A program made the position numbers and the translations under genes. From positions 434,001-498,000 of the forward strand of contig NZ_CP110139.1 in assembly GCF_025979885.1 (NCBI RefSeq): a stretch of 64,000 nt of DNA. The letters are read 5' to 3'. The stretch's first letter is position 1, and every line of letters begins with the position of its first letter. The notes beneath the pieces are model-generated. The model did not search any database and was not told where the DNA came from. It saw only the letters and a list, made by a program, of their open reading frames with translations. Positions 58,674-64,000 of this stretch are shown piece after piece. Origin of the DNA: Hymenobacter sp. YIM 151500-1 (GTDB lineage: Bacteria > Bacteroidota > Bacteroidia > Cytophagales > Hymenobacteraceae).

Positions 58674-61004
58674 ATGACCTCATCAGTTCCGACCCGCGCT
58701 CCTGGCTTTGTGCTGCACGCCGGCTGGCTGTGCCTGCTGCTGTGGCTGAGCCTGACATTATTGCCTGCCCGCGCTCAAACCAATGGCACCTACTTTCTGC
58801 TCAATGCCAATGCCCAGGCCATCGACGTGCCCGGCTCCTCGGCGGCCGACGTGCAGTTGCAGCAGTACTGGCTTAACCGCAGCCCCGCCCAGCAATGGAG
58901 CCTGGGCAATGCCACGGCCACCGGCTACAAAGTGGTGCGCAGCCTTAGCTCCGGCAAGGTGCTGGACCTGAGCGCAACGGCCACCGGCGCCGGTATCATC
59001 CAGCGCGCGGCCAACAGCACGTTTGATGGGCAGCAGTGGCGGTTTGTGGACGTGGGCGAGGGGTATTACAAGCTGGAGAATAAGTCGAACGGCCTGGTGG
59101 TGAGTGTGCGCGGCGGCACCGACCCGGCCACGCAGAACCAGCTGGTTAGCCGGGCCTACGCCGGCACCAACGACCAAAAGTGGCGGCTTGAGCAGGTTAT
59201 TAATACCAAGCCGACGGCCAACGGCACCTACTTCCTGACTACTGCCAGCGACATGGCCGTGGACGTGCCCGGCTCCTCGGCAGCCGACGTGCAGCTCCAG
59301 CAGTACTGGCTCAACCGCAGCCCCGCCCAGCAGTGGCGCCTGGCCGATGCCGCCAGCAGCGGCTACAAAACCCTGACCAACCAAAGCTCCGGCAAGGCCG
59401 CCGACCTGGGCACCAACGCCGCCGTGGTGCAGAAGCCGGCCAGCGCCTCGCGCGCCGGGCAGCAGTGGAAGCTTGTGGACGTGGGCGGCGGCTACTTTAA
59501 GCTGGAAAACAAGTCGAGCGGCCTCGTGCTCAGCGTTACCAGGGGCACCAACCCGGCCACCAAAGACAAGCTGATGGTGAAAACCTACACCGGCACCGCC
59601 GACCAGAAGTGGAAGCTGACCGCCGCCGGCACCTCTTCTCCACCGCCACCTTCCTCGCCGCCCCCGGCCGCTGGCACCGGCGGCTACACGGCGCGCACCA
59701 ACTACGGGGCCCGGCTGGAGCCGCAGGACAAGATTCTGCTGGGCATCGGGCAGAGCAGCGACGGGGCGTTTCCGGCCTTTGTGAAGGCCATGAACGACGC
59801 GGCCGTGTATCCCAACTTCTACATGGACTACGTCTGGAACCTGTCCAGGGACACCACCGACATCCGCGTCAACCAGATTGGGGCCGCCGTGCGCCGCTCA
59901 AGCCAGTACTCCGACGCCAACCGCTACGTGGCCGTGCAGATTGGCCTGGCCCTGAACACCGAAAACCAGGAGCAGAACTACGGGGCCGTGGCCAGCGGGG
60001 CCCTGGACCATAAGCTGCAAGTAATGCTAGACTGGATTCGGCGCATGGACCGGCCCGTGCTGCTGCGCATCGGCTACGAGTTCAACGGCCACTGGAACAA
60101 CTACACCGACCGGGAGCTGTACAAAAAGGCCTTCATCCATGTGGTGCAGATGATTCGGCGCCAGGGCCTGAGCAAGGTGGCTACGGTGTGGTGCGCCGCG
60201 GCCTATGAGCACAACACCGACTACATGCCCTACTACCCCGGCGACGAGTACGTGGACTGGTGGGGCCTGGACGTGTTTACCCTGGGCCACATGAGCCTGC
60301 CCATGACGGCCTCCTTCCTGGCCGATGCCCGGGCCCGCCGCAAGCCGGTCATCATCGGCGAGTCGGGGCTGAAGGGCGACGCCCTGCCGGCCAACGGCAC
60401 GGCCGCCGCCGACGGGGCCGCGCTGTGGAAGCAGTGGTACGAGCTGTACTTCAACCTGATCAAGACCAACCCCAACATCAAGGCCATCAGCTACATCAAC
60501 TACGATATGAAGCAGGTGTTCGGCTCGGACTGGCGCGACTCCCGCGTGGAAAATAATGCCACCATCACGGCCAACTTCCGCCGGGAGCTGAAGACCGGGC
60601 CCTTCGCCGGTACTCTCAACAAAAGCAGCTTCTTTGCCCTCTGCGACATTGCCGCTACGGCCCAGAGCGCCGCGGTTGCCGAGCCGGTCGCTGCGGCCGC
60701 GGCAACTGCTGCTGAGCCCACCGCCGCCAGTGCCACCGTAGCTCCCGAAGAGGCCGGGCGCCTAAGCGCCTATCCCAATCCCAGCCCGGATGGCCGGTCT
60801 ACGCTGCGCCTACAGGCCCAGCAGCCCCAGCGGGCCACGGTGTACGTGCACGACAAGCACGGGCGACTGGTGAGCCTGCTCACCGTGCCCGTGCAGGCCG
60901 GCCAGACCGAGTTCAAGCTACTCGCAACTCTGCCCCAGGGCACCTACTACCTCAAAACCCGCCTCGACGGCCAGCCCCAGCAGTTCACGCTGAACGTGGA
61001 GTAG
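58674..61004 (+). CDS. T9SS-secreted GH26-like enzyme with two N-terminal ricin-type lectins
   Basis: 776 residues from ATG 58674, signal peptide ending near LPARAQ. Two trefoils at about 36-180 and 185-322 are recent duplicates (both contain AIDVPGSSAADVQ or AVDVPGSSAADVQ and QQYWLNRSPAQQW). A Pro-rich linker (PPPPSSPPPAAG) leads to a GH26-like barrel at about 346-660. Acid/base Glu is in RIGYEFNGHWNNY (about 468) and nucleophile Glu in VIIGESGLKG (about 564). GH26 covers beta-mannanases and related enzymes; the substrate here is unproven. Sorting domain 697-776. The lectins are N-terminal, reversed relative to the other cargos. Confidence 0.85.
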   Translation: MTSSVPTRAPGFVLHAGWLCLLLWLSLTLLPARAQTNGTYFLLNANAQAIDVPGSSAADVQLQQYWLNRSPAQQWSLGNATATGYKVVRSLSSGKVLDLSATATGAGIIQRAANSTFDGQQWRFVDVGEGYYKLENKSNGLVVSVRGGTDPATQNQLVSRAYAGTNDQKWRLEQVINTKPTANGTYFLTTASDMAVDVPGSSAADVQLQQYWLNRSPAQQWRLADAASSGYKTLTNQSSGKAADLGTNAAVVQKPASASRAGQQWKLVDVGGGYFKLENKSSGLVLSVTRGTNPATKDKLMVKTYTGTADQKWKLTAAGTSSPPPPSSPPPAAGTGGYTARTNYGARLEPQDKILLGIGQSSDGAFPAFVKAMNDAAVYPNFYMDYVWNLSRDTTDIRVNQIGAAVRRSSQYSDANRYVAVQIGLALNTENQEQNYGAVASGALDHKLQVMLDWIRRMDRPVLLRIGYEFNGHWNNYTDRELYKKAFIHVVQMIRRQGLSKVATVWCAAAYEHNTDYMPYYPGDEYVDWWGLDVFTLGHMSLPMTASFLADARARRKPVIIGESGLKGDALPANGTAAADGAALWKQWYELYFNLIKTNPNIKAISYINYDMKQVFGSDWRDSRVENNATITANFRRELKTGPFAGTLNKSSFFALCDIAATAQSAAVAEPVAAAAATAAEPTAASATVAPEEAGRLSAYPNPSPDGRSTLRLQAQQPQRATVYVHDKHGRLVSLLTVPVQAGQTEFKLLATLPQGTYYLKTRLDGQPQQFTLNVE

Positions 61005-61099
61005 AGCCCACGCCCCGGCCTACCCACCGGCTAGGGGCGCCGGCCGACGCCGGGCGCCTTCTGCGACCAGCATCCTCCTGCTCATTTCCCTGCTTTTAC

Positions 61100-61912
61100 A
61101 TGAAACCACCAGCCAAACCCTTGCCCTTTGCGCCGCTGGTCCTGCTCGGCCTGCTCAGCGCCTGCTCCGAGCCGGGCGTAGCGCCCACCGCGCCGGGCCC
61201 GGCTGCTCCGGCCCGCAACGCCCCGGCCGCCACGGCGGCGTACCCGGCCCAGGTACTCAACCTGGCCAACTGGAAGCTGACCCTGCCCCTGGACCAGGAC
61301 GGCAGCGGCGCCGCCGACGAAGTGCAGCAGCCGGCCCTGAACACGTTTGAGGACGCCAACCACTTTTTCAGCCGCCCGGCCGGCGACGCCGTGGTGTTCC
61401 GGGCCTATGCCGACGGAGCCACCACCAGCGGCTCGGGCTACCCCCGCTCCGAGCTGCGCGAGATGAAAAGCAACGGCACCCAGAAAGCCAGCTGGTCGTC
61501 GACGAGCGGCACGCATACGCTCGTCATCGACCAGGCCGTGACCCACCTGCCCGTAGCCAAGCCGCACATCGTGGTCGGGCAAATTCACGACGGCTCCGAC
61601 GATGTACTTGTGTTTCGGCTGGAAGGGCAGAAGCTGTTCGTGGACATCAACGGCGACGACGGCCCCACGCTGACCAGCAGCTACCAGCTGGGCACGCGCT
61701 TCACGGTGAAGTTTGTGGTGAGCGGGGGCAAAACCAAGTGCTACTACAACAACACGCTGAAGTACACGCTCAGCAAGAAGTACAGCAAGGCCTACTTCAA
61801 GGCCGGGGCCTACGTGCAGTCCTCGTGCCGCGGCAGCAAAAAGGTGAGCGGGGAGGCCTGCTCCGCCTACGGCGAAGTGCAGATCTACGACGTGCGCGTG
61901 ACCCACAACTAG
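61100..61912 (+). CDS. PL7 alginate lyase (lipoprotein)
   Basis: 270 residues. A lipoprotein signal (LVLLGLLSAC) and a short Ala/Pro linker precede a single PL7 jelly-roll. All three family motifs are present: RSELREM (about 116), QIH (about 160) and YFKAGAYVQS (about 232). The catalytic His and Tyr lie in the last two. The Ile in QIH is generally associated with guluronate-containing blocks rather than polymannuronate. It has no lectin and no sorting domain, so unlike its neighbours it should be membrane-anchored. It depolymerises alginate by beta-elimination. Confidence 0.92.
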   Translation: MKPPAKPLPFAPLVLLGLLSACSEPGVAPTAPGPAAPARNAPAATAAYPAQVLNLANWKLTLPLDQDGSGAADEVQQPALNTFEDANHFFSRPAGDAVVFRAYADGATTSGSGYPRSELREMKSNGTQKASWSSTSGTHTLVIDQAVTHLPVAKPHIVVGQIHDGSDDVLVFRLEGQKLFVDINGDDGPTLTSSYQLGTRFTVKFVVSGGKTKCYYNNTLKYTLSKKYSKAYFKAGAYVQSSCRGSKKVSGEACSAYGEVQIYDVRVTHN

Positions 61913-61937
61913 CCCCGGACTTCTCACTGCCTTTCCT

Positions 61938-64000
61938 ATGAAAGCCAACTTGCTCCCGGCAGTAGCGGGGCGCGGGCCGCTGCTGGCGGCCTTGCTGGCC
62001 CTGCCGCTGGCCTCCGCCGTCCGGGCCCAAACGCCCATCTCGTTTACCCTCGATAAGGCTTACACCACCAGCGCGGGCGTGTACCGGCCCGATGGCACGC
62101 TGGTGCGCACGCTCTGGCGCAAGGTGCCCTACACGGCCGGCGCCCACCAGGCCAGCTGGGACGGCCGCGACGACACCGGCACCGCCGTGGCCGCGGGCAC
62201 TTACCAGGTAAAGGTGCTCACCCACAACCTGCGCTATGTGCCGGAGGGCCACATCGGCACCACGTCTGACCAGCAGAACAAGGCGGCCATGCACAACGCC
62301 TGGTTTCCGCCCTTCAGCCTGGCCCTCGACGGCAACACCGCCTATTATGTAAACGGCTACACCGAGGGCGGCAACAACCTGCACCGCTTTGACGTGCGCA
62401 GCCCCCACACCCAAACCGACGTGGGGCGCGTAGACCAGTTTACGGCCTTCGGGGCGGTGGCTACCGACGGCACCTGGCTGTACCTGGCCGACTACGACGG
62501 CGGCTACGGCGACGGCGCCAACCACACCTTCGTTATGGCGCTGAAAGCCAGCGACTATACCGAAGCCACCTTCGCCAACGGCCAGGAGCTGCGCCTGAAC
62601 GGCAACCAGCCCAGCCAGCACTACCGCAGCGTCATCGACCTGGACCAGACCACAGGTGCCACCACGCACCCTACCGGCCTGGCCGTGCAGCGCACCGGCA
62701 ACGTGCTGGCCGTGGCTCGCGGCGCCCTCAACGTGGTGCGCCTGTTCGATAAGCGGGGCGGCAACCTGCTCGGCACGATTACGGTGCCCAACCCCCGCGG
62801 CCTGGCCACGGCGCCCAACGGCGACTTGTGGGTGGCCACGGGTACCTCGGTGGTGCGCTACACCAACCTGGCGGGCGGCTCGCCCACGGTGGCCGCCACC
62901 ATCGGCGGGCTTACCAACCCGCTGGCCGTAGCCGTGCACCCCACCAACAACGACGTGGTGCTGGTGGCCGACGGCGGCAGCAGCCAGCAGGTAAAGGCCT
63001 TTACCAGCACGGGCACCCCGCTCTGGACCTACGGCCAGGCCGGCGGCTACCAGACCAACGGCCCCGAGGTGCGCACCGACAAGTTCTGGTTTGACGTGAG
63101 CTGGGGTGCCAAGCCGGGCGCGGCGCTGGCCGTGCAGGCCGATGGCTCGTTTTGGGTGGGCGACGGCGGCAACCGGCGCACCCTGCACTTTTCGGCCAAC
63201 CGTACCTACCTCGACCAGATTGCCTACGGCGGCGTAGACTACCGCGCCACGGTGGTGGACCTGAACAACCCCACGCGGGTGTTTCTGCGCCTGCTGGAGT
63301 ACCAGGTCGATTACAGCAAGCCCATCGGGCAGTCGTGGACGCTGGTTAGGAACTGGGGCGCGGGCAACCTGGCGGCCGAGTACTTCGGCGACTTGTTCGG
63401 GCCTGAGCTGCGGGCGGTGCGCACCCTGCGCAACGGCCGCACCTACGGCTTTCTGCGCAACAAGGTGGTGGAGTTTACCGGCAGCCAGCTCCGCTTTACC
63501 GGCCTGACGGTGGACGGCAACAACGACTGGTTCAGCCCCGAGGGCAACCTCCACACCGCCAGCGCCGACCGGGCCCGCTGGACCACGCGCCGGCTCACCG
63601 GCTTCGGCAACAACAACAACCCGCAGTGGGAGGCCGCCACGGCGCTGGCCTCGGCCTCGGAGGGCAGCCGCGACCCATACCCGCGCTGCTGCAGCCTGGT
63701 GGGCATTCAGTCGCCGGTTACCAGCTCGGGCGTGCTGGTTTCGTTTGATAACTCCCTGAACAACGGCTGGCACCTGGGCGGGGTGAAAACCGGCGGCACC
63801 GACTGGCTCTGGAAGGCCAGCCCCACCGTAACCAGCAGCGTGCCGCTCGACGGGCTGGGCTCCTACAACATCGGCGACGGCGTGGAAACCGGTGGCAATA
63901 AGGTGGTGGCCAGTGGGCGCAACATCGTGTTCGGCTACCACGGCGAGTTCTACAACGGGGGCATGGCCAACCAGTTCATGCACTTCTACGACGACGGCCT
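61938..64000 (+). CDS. Exported FlgD-like/NHL beta-propeller protein (3' partial)
   Basis: The frame from ATG 61938 stays open for 687 codons to the window end. The signal peptide ends near ASAVRAQ (about 34). Residues about 50-95 are a FlgD Ig-like module (GVYRPDGTLVRTLW, then GTAVAAGTYQVKV). NHL-type propeller strands follow (GLATAPNGDLWVATGTSVVR, PLAVAVHPTNNDVVLVADGG, LAVQADGSFWVGDGGNRR). Propellers of this kind bind ligands or proteins; no catalytic residues are claimed. A sorting domain would be expected beyond the window. It follows the PL7 gene by 25 bp, probably in one transcript. Confidence 0.82.
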   Translation, partial: MKANLLPAVAGRGPLLAALLALPLASAVRAQTPISFTLDKAYTTSAGVYRPDGTLVRTLWRKVPYTAGAHQASWDGRDDTGTAVAAGTYQVKVLTHNLRYVPEGHIGTTSDQQNKAAMHNAWFPPFSLALDGNTAYYVNGYTEGGNNLHRFDVRSPHTQTDVGRVDQFTAFGAVATDGTWLYLADYDGGYGDGANHTFVMALKASDYTEATFANGQELRLNGNQPSQHYRSVIDLDQTTGATTHPTGLAVQRTGNVLAVARGALNVVRLFDKRGGNLLGTITVPNPRGLATAPNGDLWVATGTSVVRYTNLAGGSPTVAATIGGLTNPLAVAVHPTNNDVVLVADGGSSQQVKAFTSTGTPLWTYGQAGGYQTNGPEVRTDKFWFDVSWGAKPGAALAVQADGSFWVGDGGNRRTLHFSANRTYLDQIAYGGVDYRATVVDLNNPTRVFLRLLEYQVDYSKPIGQSWTLVRNWGAGNLAAEYFGDLFGPELRAVRTLRNGRTYGFLRNKVVEFTGSQLRFTGLTVDGNNDWFSPEGNLHTASADRARWTTRRLTGFGNNNNPQWEAATALASASEGSRDPYPRCCSLVGIQSPVTSSGVLVSFDNSLNNGWHLGGVKTGGTDWLWKASPTVTSSVPLDGLGSYNIGDGVETGGNKVVASGRNIVFGYHGEFYNGGMANQFMHFYDDG

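Noticed and set aside
61797..63983. 728-codon open frame on the minus strand
   Set aside because: It lies antisense to the PL7 and propeller genes, whose plus-strand translations have signal peptides and family motifs. Its composition (Val/Ala/Gly/His-rich, no motif) is typical of the shadow frame of GC-rich genes.
41123..64000. Canonical polysaccharide utilisation locus
   Set aside because: No SusC/SusD-like pair, hybrid two-component system or ECF sigma/anti-sigma gene is present in the window, although one could lie beyond the right end.
1..64000. tRNA or rRNA genes and riboswitches
   Set aside because: Scanning intergenic DNA by eye showed only hairpins belonging to the repeat families or terminators. 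A covariance-model search would be needed to exclude small RNAs.

Overview
The window reads as chromosomal DNA of a high-GC member of the Bacteroidota, most likely a Hymenobacter-like Cytophagales bacterium. The pointers are: type IX secretion (T9SS) C-terminal sorting domains, Bacteroidota-style promoters (-7 element TAnnTTTG), pyrimidine-rich leaders without Shine-Dalgarno sequences, a menaquinone-pathway gene, DUF1573/DUF4296/DUF423 proteins and a Bat-type aerotolerance operon. The genus is inferred from gene content, not from a search. No tRNA, rRNA, CRISPR array or intact transposase gene was seen.

Positions 1-35,300 are a mosaic of housekeeping and accessory single genes. They run: the end of a TPR-histidine kinase, a RecD-like helicase, DUF1573, DUF423 and YggS proteins, and a minus-strand Bat operon (DUF58, BatD-like, BatA). 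Next come CsaA, a DUF922 protein, a MATE transporter, and an ergothioneine-type operon (EgtB, EgtD, a class I/II PLP enzyme). After that are a KGG stress protein, menC, a retropepsin-PDZ protein, an acyltransferase, an HSL-type esterase, a phasin-like protein and an ABC1/UbiB kinase. The stretch closes with two paralogous envelope proteins, a phosphosugar mutase, HPPD, DUF952, a lipoprotein and an ABC-F ATPase. Between these genes lie many copies of a composite palindromic repeat. Its core (GTCATGCTGAGC ... GAAGCATCTCT) is flanked by paired inverted arrays of degenerate 7- or 8-bp units. Related heptamer arrays without the core also occur, and three repeats have entered coding sequence (egtB, egtD and the BatD-like gene).

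Positions 35,300-64,000 are dominated by secreted proteins on the plus strand: one isolated T9SS cargo (35,345-38,611), then murI, a 1.2 kb gene-poor gap, and a run of nine consecutive exported proteins from 41,123 to the window end. They combine putative glycoside hydrolase barrels (two clan-A-like paralogues, one GH26-like, DUF4874/DUF4832 and others), a parallel beta-helix, a PL7 alginate lyase and a beta-propeller. Most of them also carry ricin-type beta-trefoil lectins and a nearly invariant 80-residue T9SS sorting domain. There is no SusC/SusD pair, regulator or sugar transporter inside the run, so it is not a canonical polysaccharide utilisation locus. My hypothesis is a surface-displayed or matrix-targeted set acting on a uronate- or mannose-containing polysaccharide.

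Two proteins in this run look rearranged. One has a sorting-domain-like module inserted inside its lectin and none at its C-terminus. In another the sorting domain has been reduced to an out-of-frame remnant. The last gene runs off the window end and the first runs off its start.
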